NCBI RefSeq assembly: GCF_041146795.1
Contig: NC_135177.1
Span: 26,199,060-26,263,059 of the forward strand
DNA: 64,000 nt
From: Maylandia zebra
Taxonomy: Eukaryota > Chordata > Actinopteri > Cichliformes > Cichlidae
Reading direction: 5' to 3'
Of the stretch, positions 1-14,500 are shown piece after piece. The first letter of the stretch is position 1. Every line of letters starts with the position of its first letter. Under the pieces are notes generated by a model. It searched no databases, was not told the DNA's origin, and saw only the letters and a program-made list of their open reading frames with translations. Both the position numbers and the translations under genes were made by a program.

Positions 1-3000
1 GACCTGTACACACACTCTCACATGCACACACACACACACAGTTACTCTTACAGTATATCTATAATGCATGTGATATGTATGAGCAACTGAACCGCCCCAA
101 AAGCTACAGTTGAGCACATTGTGTGTAGAAAAAAAAAGAAATCAAGTCTGCAGTCAAAGTATCATGGTGGAGTGCAGCATATCCAGAGAGTCCCACATCT
201 ACTGAAAAGTTAATGTGAAACGCTATGTGTCTGCCTCGTTTTGCCCTTTTCTTCAACTTGTTTTTCTGCCTACTTCTTGTCTATACACTTGTTATTAACA
301 CACTGGCACACACACAAACACACACAAGTGGGTGCCCCTCATTATGAAAAGAACCAGCTGGATCCTCTTTCTCCTGTCCTCGTTTTCTCTGTTGTTTTTG
401 CTTCACCTACTGCCGCATTCTGGACATCAAACCAGGAGCCTCTTTCTCTATTCGACACTCCTCTGCTTATCCCTCATTCTCAAAGAGCATTCTTTAATAC
501 CCAATGCACAATCTTGCCTATGTGTCTTTTCTGTGCATGAGAGCAAAAAGAATAGAAGAAAGAAAATAATGACAGGAGAAGAAAGGGAGAGTGGAGAAAA
601 AGAAAGTGGAAGAAGAGACAGTATATGCTCAAAACTAGCCTAATCTACAGGGGAATCACTGGAATTTACTAACTAGCCTTACTATTTGATGACACTATAC
701 CCCTGTTGTTACTAGTAGCACCTGCTTGCCTACCTTTCTACTTGGGTAAGGACTGATGGATGATGCCAGTATTACATTTCACTTAACATGTGTCAGAGAC
801 ATTAACTCTGGTGCCAACACTGTGATAAAATGTGCAGGAAGATCATCAGGAATCAAGTATAAAGTTGGAACAGGGGGAAAAAGGTGTGTGTGTTTGTGAA
901 AATGTGTGTGGTCCAAAACATCCTTGGCCTCTAACAGGATTAGTGTGTTTGACTGTTGGCAAAGCAAACAGCATGCAGCAGGAGACACTGCCATCAATGT
1001 CATAAGAACAGAGTCACCTACAGCACAAGGTTACTAAAAAAACCCACATCTATAATTCTTCACTTTCCACTGAACAGCAGCTTTTACAATAGAAAGCAAT
1101 ATTTCTCCATCTCTTTACACTTTTCTTCTATTTTTTGTACAAACTGCAGCTGATTCTCTTCTTGTTCATATTCATGTACATAGAATGTACAGTACTGTAG
1201 CTACCAAGGAGACATGCATTTTTCATTAGCTAAGCTGTAGGCTACACAGTGGCTTGTGTTGTTGGGTCTTTGTGTATTTAGAGACTATTAATGTTCAACT
1301 GAACCTTCAGTCAAGAGTCTCATTTTCTATCACAAAGCGAAATAAGGAATGAAAGCAAAAAAATTACAACTTAAGACTGCACTTCTTTGTATCAGTGATG
1401 GAAATTAATTGTATTAAAAGAGGTAAAAAAAAATTGCTGCCAACACATAGTAGAATTGGACACTATCACCAGAAATACTGTGTGAGCAGCACACAGGCCA
1501 GAGTGTGTGGCAGGGTTCCCTCAGCTCAGTGATACTGATATTGGCTGTTAATGTTGCAGACTGGATCGTACTCAAATTGTGTGTTTACAGCGCCCTTCAT
1601 GTTCGCTCACTTCTCACATTCATCTGCTACCAGGGAACAGTCGGCCCTGCTCTGGAAATTCACTTTGTTCGGTGAGTTTCATTTTGGCGGACAAATTCAA
1701 TCCATGTCAGAAACTTACCCATGAGGGCCAGATATAAAAAAGCTAAAGTGAATACAAAGAGTTTAAATGTATTGTGACATGGGTACACAATATATATGTG
1801 TGTGGTAAGTGTTGGTGTGCGTGTCTGTTAGGGGTCTGGCTGGGTCACGCTGCCAGAGTCGGGGTGGGTCCTTGTATGGCCTGGAGTCGTCAACGCCTGA
1901 CTGATGAGAGAAGAACAGGTGCAGCACGGGAGCAGCAGCTGCTGCAAAACACACACAGCAGACACACATCCCACACAGACGTCCCACACACCAACCATAA
2001 ATGCCCCATAGACAGGGCAGGGAGAGAAAGGGGAAGTCTGCCAATCAAAAAAAAAGAAAAAAGCAACCCAAGGTTTGTGGAAGTAAAACTTTTAGCTACC
2101 AAGGTGATGAAAAATAGAAACTATTTTTTGTCAAACAGACAGAAACACAGCACAGATTCTCAGTCTGTCTCCTTGGTAACTGCTACTGATAAGTGTATCT
2201 ATACTAGATCTGACTGAGTGCTGCAATGTATGTGGGATTTCTGTTAAGTGTTGACCTTTGAGAAAGACTTTCAGATATGAATCTGATGGTGATTAGATTC
2301 CCACTGTGGTTTACTTTATTAATGAGGGAGAAGAAAAGAATGAATACAATAGAGTGAAGAAAAAATGTGAAGTCAGAGTCAATACTGGGGTCAAAGGACA
2401 GTTATTATATGAGCGATATGGCCATAAATGTTGCTGGTGTTTTTTCTCTCTCTCCAAGTGCTTTACATCCTATAACGCTAAAAAGTAAACATGTCTTGTT
2501 ACTTTCCCTGCTCTCACCACAATATATGTAAATCAGTTTGGCAAAACATCTCATACTCTGATGTACTAACACAGATATTTTGCAGTGCATGCAGAGCAAG
2601 TAGCTCTTTTTGTGCTACTTGTGTTCGCCACTGTGTTGATACATACCACGAGAAAGACGTTTCCCCAAGTGGGAATGAAAGCATTTCAAGTGTCTTAACA
2701 GAAGATTCATGAGAGTCCCAGAAGAACTTGATGTTCTAAACAAATTCCTTTATGCCTGATTAATTTGCAACTGCAATTTGTAACTGTGCTTCGAAATTAA
2801 AATAGATGGTCTGTTAGTGAATATGCACCAAAGAATTGATAGAAATTCTTCAGCAGCTCCTAATAAAAAAGGAAGAAGAAAGAAAGAAAACACAAAAAGC
2901 CAGGGATTGACTGTAATGAACTTCACAAGAATTCCCAGGCAAAAAACTCTTCTTTGAGGATTGTTTCAAGCCAATGTTACACAGACAGCAGCACTCAAGT

Positions 3001-3440
3001 ACCAATTACAGCAACCAGAGATTTACCTTCAGTCTTGTAAATCTCATCTCACCGTTCACAACCCAGTTTAAAGCCTCCTTAGTCATAACTCTGGGTCGAT
3101 AGCAGAGGTCTATTGTACCTCGAAGATGATATCTGATCTAATTGGTGTCAAACACAATAATATGTTTAGTGCTCATATTTCATTGCTTGGTGCATCTGGG
3201 TGCTCGTGTTTTTTATCGATTGTTGTATCTGTACGGGTTTTCAAGTGGGTCTTGATTAAAAGGAAGATAGATGGATCCAGGATATTCAGATGCCATATAT
3301 TAACATCCGGACATGCGGGATAGGAAGATGCCTTGCTGTCTTCCTGTCTGGGCTTGTACTGATGTACCACCTAAGAAGAAGTACAATTCACACCTGGGAC
3401 CCTGCAGCAAAACATAACCCCCACACCCTCCCACACCCCA

Positions 3441-3442
<2 letters not shown>

Positions 3443-3478
<36 letters not shown>
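3443..3478. repeat. (CA)n microsatellite
   Basis: Uninterrupted CA dinucleotides, about 18 units. Open frames across it (Thr-His repeats) are artefacts. Confidence 0.95.
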
Positions 3479-3479
<1 letters not shown>

Positions 3480-6400
3480 TCAGGTTGCTACAACTTTTTT
3501 ATGAGAGGGGAGGCAAAGGAGAGCCTGTAAAAGGAAGACAGATTTTAGATGTCAAATAAGATTTCTGTGACCTGTTATTAACTTTTTTCTTGCATTAGCT
3601 TAATTTGTTTCCTCTCTTGGGCTGCAGCATCAGCCTTCTTGCTTAAAATCTGTTTTATCTTTGGCGTCTGAAGTCCAAGGCATGCTCTCAATGACGCTGA
3701 AGTGATTAGCACTTAAAACACGTTTCACTTGATGTGGATTCAGAGGTCGAGCTTCATTTGAAATGAGTAAGGGAGACAGAGGACAGAGTAAGGAGGGAAC
3801 ATGGAAATTAGTTTAGGTCTGATCTTCCCGGGGACTTGATGTTGACGTAATACAGCTGAGCCAAATACAAGGCTTATAGCAGTTAGCCTTGTTTGCATCA
3901 TGGGTGCATCCAACTTAGTGCTGCAACATGCAGAGCCCCCAGTCATCACAAAGTCTGATTACTCTACATTCCAAGCTGCCTGTGTGTAGGAGAGGGTTGG
4001 AGTGGAGGGCAAAAAGGTAGCATCACAGTGGGTGCCGTTACGACAGATAAATCAAAGCTTTACTAGTGTGTGCGTCGTGTCATCTTGCGGCAGTTTAGGG
4101 GTTCAATACAAACAGTGTGAAGAGGGCTACAAGGTCGGCCCCTCACTCTCTCTTTTGTGTGCTGGAAGATTCCCTTTTGTCGGTCTTGCTGCTCCGGCAA
4201 CGGGGTGAGAAGTCAGCCCCTTTCAAACACAGGAGTTTGGAGCTATGTGGTCAATAAGAGCATGTTTGTATGTGTGTGAGGTGGTGTGATTGTCCTCTTC
4301 GACATGAGCCTGTGAGTCAGAAGGAGAAAATCAGGATGAGGATAGAAGGTACAAGCCATGTTATATATATATAAAAAAAATTACAAAAGACAGGGCATGA
4401 GCAGAATATGAATGTGCCGAGCTGACACTGCAGTCCTACGCCTCTTTCTGCAGAGGCAATTGTAAAAAAAAATATAAGAAAAAAATTAGAACAAAGCCAG
4501 TAAATCTTACAAAGAAATTATAAATAGAGCTATTATGCATGAGTCTTGTGAGTTTAAGTGCTGTGTAAGGGCTTCTGCAAAAGTAGGTTTGATACATCAC
4601 CTCACTGATAAACCAAAGGATTCTCTGAGTGTCCTTCCCCATTAGAGTTAGCTGGGTAAAACCAAACTCATCTCTCATACAGACTAATTCTTTTATAAGG
4701 CTAATGTCTTTTAGCTGACACAATCTTGTACCATTATATCTGACTCCATTAAGAGTGAGTTAGCACAACAATGGCCAGTGTCTTGCTCCTAGCAGAATTC
4801 GCATTAGGGGTTTAATATCGGGGAAAAAAGAAATACGTGCAAGATTGGATAAAAATATCAAGTAGATTTCATTACTTTTTGAATCAAAGGGCACAAAACA
4901 GAGAGGGTCGCCAATTACAGCAGTATGTCTCCTCCTTGCTGCCTTTCATTTTCAGTGGGAACTCAATTTGGTGTAAGGCAAGAGAGGGTGGGTGTGTATG
5001 TGTGTCCCGATCGACTCTGAGAGAACCCAATCAGTGGATGTCACTAAAAGGGCAAAGATGAGAAAAGGTGTTAATATTTAATGTTTCAGGGGCCTCCGAA
5101 TCTGGGCATCCTTTCCATCTTCTCCCTCTTCCATCCATCCTGCCTCAGGCGTTCCAATTAACATACCCTGTCCCCCACCCACCACCCCCATCCCAACACC
5201 GTCTCCCAGTCTTTCCCGCTATTCCTGTCCTTTCTTGAAACACAGCCCGTGGCAAAAATAAAATGTATAAATAGGATGAGAGAGGAGGCAGGAATGGTGA
5301 GATATGCAGAAAAAAATGAGAAGAGGAGCTTGACTGCAGTGTGGTGCAAAGTTTGAATGAGAAGTGGAGGGTCTCGAGGAAGAGGGAAAGCAGGAGACGC
5401 AGGAGAAAAAGGAGGAGTTAAAAATGAAGTGCAGGAGAGGGAGAAAGACAAAGTGAGGGAAGGAGAAGCTCTCTTGTGTGTTTCCAATTCCACTCTGCCT
5501 CTACCTATTTATTAAGGTAAATGACTTGCTTTAATGGGCCAAAATGATATGCAGTGTTTGGCAGAAGCAATCTGCTTGCATATGTTGTCAGTAATGTCGC
5601 TGGCGTCCATAATAGGCTATCCTAATGAGGTGCATTCAGTGATGAGAGAGGCAGTAAAGATTATAAATTGCTCACAGGATCCCATAAAGGATGGGGCAGC
5701 CCTGGAAAGATGATGGATGAATGACAAGCGACTGACAATCATGAGGGGCAAACTGGAGTATTATAAATGTTCTGTTTGTGTATGTGCTTTTACAGATTTC
5801 AGCAAAAGCAGAGTGATGTACGGCTCTTATAGTGATTTAAGTGGGTGACTCACAGCAGGCTGATTTTATCCTGTGTCCTGAGTTTTAGTCTCTAGCAAGA
5901 GTCAAGCTCCAGCCCACATTTCCTCTGATGTAACCACTAGAATCTTTTATTAAATCTCAGTGCCTAATGCCTGCTTTGCCTCAGTTCCATAACAGAGAGC
6001 AGAGCTTTATCCGGAGCAAAAACATAACTGTTTGTACAAACTATGACTGGCCAACTATATATTTTTTTGTACAGTCACATGGCCATGAGTTGCAATGTGG
6101 TCTAAAATGATAAGTTCACATCTAAATGTGATACATTTACATATTTCAGAGAAAAGCCTCAACAAAAGGGGAGGTGCCACAACATTGTGTGCAGAACTAC
6201 AGTTTAATACCATACTCTTAGAAGTAAGCTTTGTTTAAAACTACTCATGGTTTATCAGGTTTCCATTGTTCAGCATTTTGCAAATGTATTTTACAATTTA
6301 TTCCTCCGTTTTCGTGAACAGTGCTGCCTTGGTAATCAAGGCTTTAAGTGAAAACCAAGGCTTCATTTTGTTCTTAAAGGGGACTTGTGGCCCATCATTT

Positions 6401-7505
6401 TCAGTGTTCCACTGAAAAAAATAATAAAATAACAGGTTAAAGGAAAACTCTTCCCAGGATTCGCCGTCCGTCCTTTTTTCTTTATTAAAGCCAAAACACA
6501 CATGGATCCACACTGTTTGGAGCTAGCAGAAACAAAATGGTTGGATTATGTTAAGTTAAGCTACATCCTACATATGAACTATACCAATGGCACTAGGGGG
6601 AGCAATGGCTGAGGTTAACGACTGTGACACAGAGACATCGAGACTTCTGTCTGCAGCCCAGAAATGCACTTTAAGTTATAAGGTAGAGCTTTAAATATTG
6701 AATATGCTTTTCTAGGCCAACCTGAAGGGGCTAAGTGGTTAGGTTCCATACCACAAGCAGGTGCAACCCCCTACCTACCCACCCACCCAAAGTAGCTGAG
6801 ACCCCAGCCAGGTAAGCTCTTACAGCATGTAGCTTCCCTCTTTCCCCACATTTTCTGTCCATATCTATGTCTAATAATATCTGTTTCTTCTAAACCTGGT
6901 TTCTTCATTACTTGTGTATAAATGTAGGATACACAAAGTAGAATAAGAACACACTCATGTCACACAACATGTCATACTCCAGATAAAGAAGCTGTTTCTC
7001 CAAAATGAAAACTTGCTGGCACCTCTGCCTTTTGCACTCAGGCCACATTGTGAGACAGAGGAGAGACGGAGGGCGGAGAGGCTGACTCAGTATAAATAAG
7101 GGGAGAGACATTAAGACTACAGTTAATCTCACTAAAAGGGTTAGGACAAAGTGCTGCTGCTTCTGCTGTCTCTCCCGTTTCCCCTCTCTCTCAATCCTTT
7201 AATCAATTCATTCTGCAAGTCATTTCCTAACATACTCTGCAGATAAATACTCTGCATAAAGTGGCTCTTATGCTCATTTACTGTAAGAAAAACCCCACCT
7301 GAACATTGCCATTACAGTGTTTATATATATGTGTGGGTCCTTGAAAATACAATGGCTTACAGTTTGACTAAGGTTAAAAAAAACAAGAAAAAAGATACCA
7401 GAAGCCTGTGGTCGAGAGGGGAAGCAAGATAAGCTGTACGGTGAGGAAAAGGTGAAAGCCAACATGTCTCTTTGTGGGTCTTTCTCTTGTTGACCCTATT
7501 AACTA

Positions 7506-7516
7506 ACACACACACA

Positions 7517-7576
<60 letters not shown>
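7506..7576. repeat. (CA)n microsatellite, about 35 units
   Basis: CA dinucleotide array with one short CGCG interruption near its left end. The minus-strand frame of alternating Cys-Val through it is not a gene. Confidence 0.95.
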
Positions 7577-7582
<6 letters not shown>

Positions 7583-8240
7583 ACTAAAACAGGTTGTCCT
7601 GAAAACCCATGTGTATATAATTACTTCTGAGCGCGGAGACGAATGTCTCACGGTCTATTTACAGAAGCCTATTTACAGTATCATACTGTAACATTCACAA
7701 ACAGCGAAACAGACCCACATAAACACACCTGCCTGCCCTTCACATCTCAACAACTGACTTCCACAAACACTGCCTCCCTCCGTCACCTTTTTTTTCCACC
7801 TATCATTTCTTTCTGAATTGTAGTACCCAGGTGTTTTGTTGGTCTGACAAAGGCTCTGTTCCTGGGTGGATGGGTTATGCACACACTGCACAAGCTGAAG
7901 TCAACAAATAACACGGTGGGTATATAACAGCAAGACGCTAGAGCTCGCGTAGCAATCTTCTTTGTGAGCTTTCCTAACCTGAAAGCTGTTTTGGCAGTAA
8001 TGTGAAGATGACAACACTCCTCTCTGATAATAAATTTTAACATCAGTTGAGGCTCCAGTGATTAATAAATATGTGCAACGTAATACGAGACAAACTAACG
8101 CTGCAAACAATGTGTTACTGCACAATGAGAACAACCATATTGTCTAAACGTAAACTCCAAATGACCTCACCAGTGGATAACAGAGGTTTTAAAATCATAG
8201 ACTTAAACTGTCAGATTAAATGTCCAACTTGCTTACTAGG

Positions 8241-8465
8241 AGGAGTTTGCATGTTCTCCAGGTGTTTGCTTGGGTTCTCCCCAGGTACCCCTTAGATTCA
8301 TTGGTAATTCTAAATTGCCCATAAGCATGAATGTGAGTTCTCTGTGAATTGTTGTCTGTCTCTCTGTGTTGGATTAGCGACTTGTCCAGTCTGTACCCCT
8401 CACACCCTATGGTAGTTGGGATATGCTTGAGCCCCCCTGTGACCCTGGATTGGATAAGCAGGAGA
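8241..8465 (+). mobile_element. L2-type SINE/LINE 3' end, degraded
   Basis: The segment opens with GTTTGCATGTTCTCCAGG and runs through TTCTAAATTGCCC, GACTTGTCCAGTCTGTACCCC and GACCCTGGATTGGATAAGCA. These blocks occur in the same order in the better preserved reverse-oriented element at 62657-63041. It is the 3' half of the same family, 5'-truncated and diverged, and it ends in a GGAT-repeat tail. I saw no convincing target-site duplication. Family naming (L2 clade) is from recall of teleost repeats, not a search. Confidence 0.75.
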
Positions 8466-8576
8466 GGATGGATGATGGATGGATGGATGGATGGATGATG
8501 GATGGATGGATGGATGGATGGATGGATGGATGGATGGATGGATGGATGGATGGATGGATGGATGGATGGATGGATG
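8466..8576. repeat. (GGAT)n microsatellite grown from a retroelement tail
   Basis: About 27 units of GGAT, with GATGATGG variants near the start. It directly follows the 3' end of the L2-type element, whose family ends in short GGAT repeats, so the array probably expanded from that tail. Frames reading Ile-His-Pro-Ser repeats on the minus strand are artefacts of it. Confidence 0.9.
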
Positions 8577-11500
8577 TGTGAACAGAAAACACCAGAGAGG
8601 AGTTTTCATTTTCACATGAAACTGGCATCTTGCAGTTAGTCTGTTTAGCACGATTTCTCCACATTTGCTTTTACTGATTAAATTCAGGGGGTGTTCATTT
8701 ACCTTTTCTGCTCCACTTTAGGAGAACTGTCTAAGTCTTTCACATCTTTCACAGTCTTCTTCCCCAATCTCGCTCTGTCTGTCTGTAGGAGTGCTGAATA
8801 GCACTATATCCATTTCATTTTAGACACAGCCCTCCCTTCACTTCTAATGAGCCTTCATTTTGGCAGAAGAGATAGAAAAGCAAGAGAGAGGCACACCATT
8901 TCCACTACTTTAGCTGACAGCAGTTCCCTCTTGAATTCCTCTCCTAATACCCACATGGGACCAGACGAGAGGGCTGGAATAGGGAGAAAATGGTGGAACA
9001 AATGGATATCCACTCTCTCTATTAGCTTCCATTATCTGCAAGCATGATTTCATAACTGCCAACTAAAAGGCTGCTCTATGTGCCTGTGTTGTACGTTTGA
9101 ATGTGTTCCTTGGCTAAGTCAGGATGCACAAATCTGGTGTGGACGGCTCAAAAACCAGAGAGAATTGCCCGTCTTTGTGTCCAAGCTGAAATACGAGTGC
9201 GCTTGCTGAATAAAGAGGGTCTTATAAGGGGGGTGAGAGTCTTCCTTAGGGGGTCAGTCAGTCGGGCATGACAAGAAAGGTACCGCTGTAATGAGATAAC
9301 AGGCCGCTGGAGTACGCCTCGATTCATTCCTCTTTTCTTTTCTTTCTCTGCGTCCCTTATCCTTTTGCTGTTTTCTTATCCAGTCATTGCTCCGTGTTTT
9401 AAAAACAGGCCATCGTGCTCAGCAGGCTGGTTAAGTCTGCGTGTAAGGAGCAGATAGAGGGATAGAGAGGAATGGGTAAACCCACTGGAAGGCAGATAGG
9501 GTGAAGGTGAAAGAAAAGAGCCAAAAGTGTGGTAATGACAGCTTTAAAAGGCACATGCCTCTTTGTGCCTGGAAGCTGACTAAAGTGCACGATAACAGCT
9601 TGGAAATCTTAATTTCTAGAAGAACCACAAAAAAAATGAAAATGAGGAAATGCAGAAAGGCAGTGGTCAAGAGATAGTGAGAAACAGTATATAGAGAATG
9701 GACCACTGCTCAGAGACAGGCTGGGTAAAGCTTAACTCCACTCCTCAGCCATCACAAAATTACCCTTCACCTGCCCTTCAGCTCTTCCCTCTTCTTAGGT
9801 CTTCATGGTCTGGACAAACAGACTAATACAATGTTGACAGTGAAAACACTCGGTGTTTAAGAGGTACTGCGAGTCTCGGCTAAAGGTGAGCTCATTCAAT
9901 TCGTGCTCGGAATATATGACTCTCGACTCGGCACACTATATGTTTTGTTGTTTCCTTAAGAACGGCAAAATTCACTGCCACTGCTGACCTCCATGCAGTA
10001 TATCAGCAAAACCACTAGACTCTAACTTGTCTTCCTCACCTCTACTTACTAGATCAATTAGTCACTTGAGAAAAAAAAACAATTTTTTTTAGCATGTTTG
10101 GAGGGATTTATAGCTTTGATTTAGGGCAGCCAAAGTCATGATTTTATCTGAATGACGTGCTGTTTTCCTGACTGGCTTATCAACACTTGCTGTCCCAACA
10201 GCACATAAACCTGGGATTTAAAACGATGTGTCTAGCCCTGAATCTGCACTCTCCTGACTGACATACCTCACACATAGCAGACTGTTATGCATACACAGAG
10301 ACAAAGAAACACACATTCACTATGTTTTAATGCCCTGCACCCACCCTCAACCCTACCTACCATGACCCCCACTTTCTGTTTTTTTGCCTATTATGGCGGA
10401 TTAACTTATAATGCTTGGATGAACTTCAGTAAGTGTGGGGTACAAAGTCACACATCAATACACACACCAGCACTGGCTGGCTGGGTGGCTGGTAGATATG
10501 GTCACAAGCCCACTGGCACAGACACATGAAGCCTTCTGGACTACACCACGACACATGCGGGCATGCACACAGAAAATGTGTGCACACACAAACACGCATT
10601 TGCATACAGGAACCAGACTCCCATGGTGCAACAGAGGGAAAGGTGCAGAATCCAAACCAAAGCCTCGATTAATCCCCCTGATCCCTCAAAGATAGAATAA
10701 TTCAGAGTTAATTACTATTCTCCATCATTTTCCTCCTCCTTCTTCTCCCTGATTTCTAAATCCACTAAATTCCCTCTTTTCCTTCATAAGGCAATCATTT
10801 GAATGTGCTGTCTACTGTAGATCCTTCTTTGTTTCTACTCCCACATTTCCATTTGTTCTTCCACTGGTCCTCCTGTGCCTTGGCACATTCTTCTACTACA
10901 TCTTGACTAAGTAAAAAGAGAAGCAAATGTGCTTATAACACCACTCTTCCCTCTCCATTTTTCTCATTCTGACACACCCGTACATGCACGGGTTTTGGCA
11001 GCAGCTGACACAAAGTTTGGCATAGAGGTTGTGTCTTTGGAACCACGGTGAGTTTAATTAGAGTGGAGAGGGACCACATGGCTGACTGACTGGCTAGTGT
11101 TAGGCTGGCTGAGAGGCTGGGAACTGGAAAAACCCACTAACAACCACACTGTAAGACGTTAGGTGGTAGGAGAAAATATACACGGCCATGTGCACACATA
11201 GCTAACTGCAACATATTTATGGATGGAGACACAGTAGCTGCACACTCATTCGTATGCAGGCTGCTTTTCCAAATAGAATTCTGAGTCAAACTGATGCCAA
11301 CAGTTTTCTCATGCAGATAACTCATTATAAAAATGAAAAAAGGCCTTACTGATAGTTAAAAGCATTCCACATCACTGTTCACATCCCACTGCATTACTTT
11401 TTTTTTCTTGCACGGTATTTTGCTGCATGTGAAGGACATATTTCAAACAAGGAAAGGAAAAAAGAATGAATTCCCACTAAGTAGTTTCTATTTTCTGCAC

Positions 11501-14500
11501 CAACACTCCAAGACAGGCAAGCAGATAAGCTGGAGACTAGAAGATAGCGAGGTCCTAGCACTCAGCCACACATGGGTAGGGCAAGGAGACGGAAGAAAGA
11601 TGTGGTATGCACACGCACACACATACATTTACACACCCAGTGAGCATATTTCAAATATCATTCAGCATATGGACAGGGCAAGCATACATATCATGACAAG
11701 CATTCAGATCATGTATTATACACACACACACACTGATTTTAATGCAATTCCAGAGGAATATGAGCTCGCACACAAATGCACATCTGAGTTAGGCAGACTG
11801 TTTTAACCTTCTAGCATTCTTTGCTAATCTGCAGTATAATGGCACACCTGTCTTCTCCCACTCTCTATTAGCTCTTCAGAAATACAGTGGGGGTTCAACA
11901 GAGGGAGAAAGAGTTGGGGTGGGTGGGGGTGGGAATATGGTGGGCTCGGCAAATATATTCATGAACAAGCAGCTGTTCATCTCTTGATTAGATTTTTTTC
12001 ACTTTCTTTATGCTTCCCCGTGTCCATTCTTACTCTTCCAGACTTGATCTGTTTTCATTAGGAACAGACTATTTTTTAAACAAGAGAAGCAGGGGGTCGC
12101 TTTTGCTTTACAGGGCTGTATGTTACCACAGTAACAGACACATAGGTTATTGTCATAGCTAGACAGGCATTATTGGTAAAAGCAGTATTGGGAATATGGG
12201 GTTTCTTCAGGGGCAGGGGCAGGTCAGAGATTGGAACCGTGCAGCCAGTGGGGTGAATAACTTGAGCAGTGGGTAGTCAAGAGTAGATAGGTAGGTCACA
12301 TTATTATTGATTGCCTGACATTATGTGGACAACAGGGGAATCCACAGAGACAGACGAATAAATTGTGGCTTGACATCAAAGTCGAGCTGCTGACACTGAG
12401 CCTATAGGGGACAGAAACTGCCCAAGGCTGGATTAGAGGTGGATATATACACGGTGGCACGCACAGGGACAGAAATAAACACACAATGAGAACACTGTCG
12501 GCCAGTTACCTGATAAAACCAAGGTTGTAACGACAGAGCCTGAAAATTAAAATGGCAGAATGAAACACGAGGAAATGTCAACCATGAATAATTTCAATTT
12601 CAAGCTCTGATTTTTTTATGAAGCCACTTCTCATAAATTGGACATTTTTCTGACTTAGGCACCACTGATGTCTTACTCATTTACACATCAAGGCTCGCCA
12701 GAGACTTTCAGAAGGTGCATTATTCCGGTCCTCATAAAATTCCAATCTGCTACCCCGTACATTTTTCACTTTCATTAATGCTTCATTAAATTATTATTCA
12801 TAGCTTGGATGATGATGTGATTAGAAAAGAAATGGGAGACAACAGATGAAATAATTAGGCAAATGAAGCAAAGATTTAAATAATAATCATTCATTTTAAT
12901 TTGAACGGATCTCGGGGACACTTTTCTGGTGAGTCTGCGAGATAAATCGGAAAGTAACCACAACAGGAGAGCAAAGTTATTTGAAATGATAACTAGACGA
13001 CTGTCCAACATGACAAGGCCACCCCTTCGGCAGGCCTTTCATCTGGAGTCATCAGGCTTGACTCAGAGGGCGCAATCTATCATTGTCTGTCAAATGATTG
13101 ACCGCCTTTCCTTAGATAAGCTAACTGGAGCCTGGAGATAATATCTGGAATGTGTGAAACCCGAGAGAGACAAAACAACACGTGTCTCAACGTGCGCAGA
13201 CCTGCAGGTCCAGGAGATGGAAAACAAAGATACTGCGGGGCTAATGTGTGGACAGGGGGAGGGGGAGGTACAGGTGAGGGCTCTCGAGTTTGCTGGAAGA
13301 GTCAAAGAAAGAACAAATCAGCGGGGTGTTGTCATGGAAAGAGAATGCGACAGATGAATGTTGGTTGGTCAATGGGAAGTGAGTAGAGGCTGAGAGGGGA
13401 GAAGGTTAGACGGAATAATGTCAATGAAAAATGTCTAACCCAAACTCTGCTCCCCTACCATGCTTTTGAACCACAAAGCATTCGCAGTCCCTTTTTATAA
13501 CCCAGACAACACAAAAACAGATTGGACCTATTCTATGCCAGTTCTCCGTGATAACACGGTGCCTGTGGCCTGCTTTTCGCAGAATAAAACACAGGACCAT
13601 TAATCCTTTTCGTCTTTTTAATGGTGTACATATTCAAGGTCAAATGCTGATGTGTGATGTGTTTGGCTTCCCATGAGATCTTCACACCAGATGGATCTCT
13701 GACCCTTTGAGTTGTGCTTCTTTTCACAAAAACACAGCAAACACACACTACAAATCATAACATGAATACACAATACATATAAATGTACAATTATGCAAGG
13801 CCTTTGTTTGCCACAGACATTTCATCAGTATAGTGGTCTTTAGTATGCTTTCTCTTTTGATAGAAAATGGCGTGCATGAGAGCAACATTAGCACATGAGT
13901 CATCATCTAAAATTAGGCTCATTTTTGAAAGGTTGAAACTAACTGGGGGGGAGGGGATTCGTTTAATGTTAAAAGCTTAAGTGTGTTTGACTATTTTCAG
14001 ATAATTAAAAATAAATCATTAGATTTTTGATCATTTTGATCATTTTTAGCTTTTTATCATGTCAGGATTTGTTACTTTTCTGTAATTTGTAGCAGTACAG
14101 ACAACACGTATCTTTGGGTCACGAAGCACAGGAAATAAAGACGTGCAAACATGTGACAGCCATGCGACACTGTGTGACAGTAAATGATCGTTACCAACTA
14201 TTCTTTCTTTCCATTTTGTTATCAGATGCAAACAAACATCCCATCTCTTCTTGCAACATCCACGTTTGTCTCAAATTCTCATGCAAGATACCATATCAAG
14301 GAAAACAAAACATTTATGAAGTTAGAATGACTCGAGTGATTTCATGAAGAGATTACAGAGATTACAGAGATGACAGACGCTGACAGGAAGGAAAAAAACA
14401 CTAAAGTAAATACACCAGACTGGCCTGGAGATGTGAAGCTAATTTTCAGAGATACAAAGATCAAAGGAAAAATGAAGCATATGAAAGGAGTGTGTCAGGG

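Larger units (their letters stand above)
1..8240. other. gene-free stretch, probable intron 1 of the minus-strand gene starting at 27830
   Basis: No exon or RNA gene could be supported here on either strand. Open frames are short, overlap on both strands, and show no recognisable domain or coherent splice sites. The stretch is AT-rich with scattered (CA)n tracts, the two longest listed separately. If the signal-peptide exon at 27767-27830 is real, this is part of its first intron; that is inference. Confidence 0.5.

Noticed and set aside
8400..8664. Two overlapping minus-strand frames with Ile-His-Pro-Ser repeats
   Set aside because: They read the GGAT microsatellite; a tandem repeat gives open frames by its periodicity.
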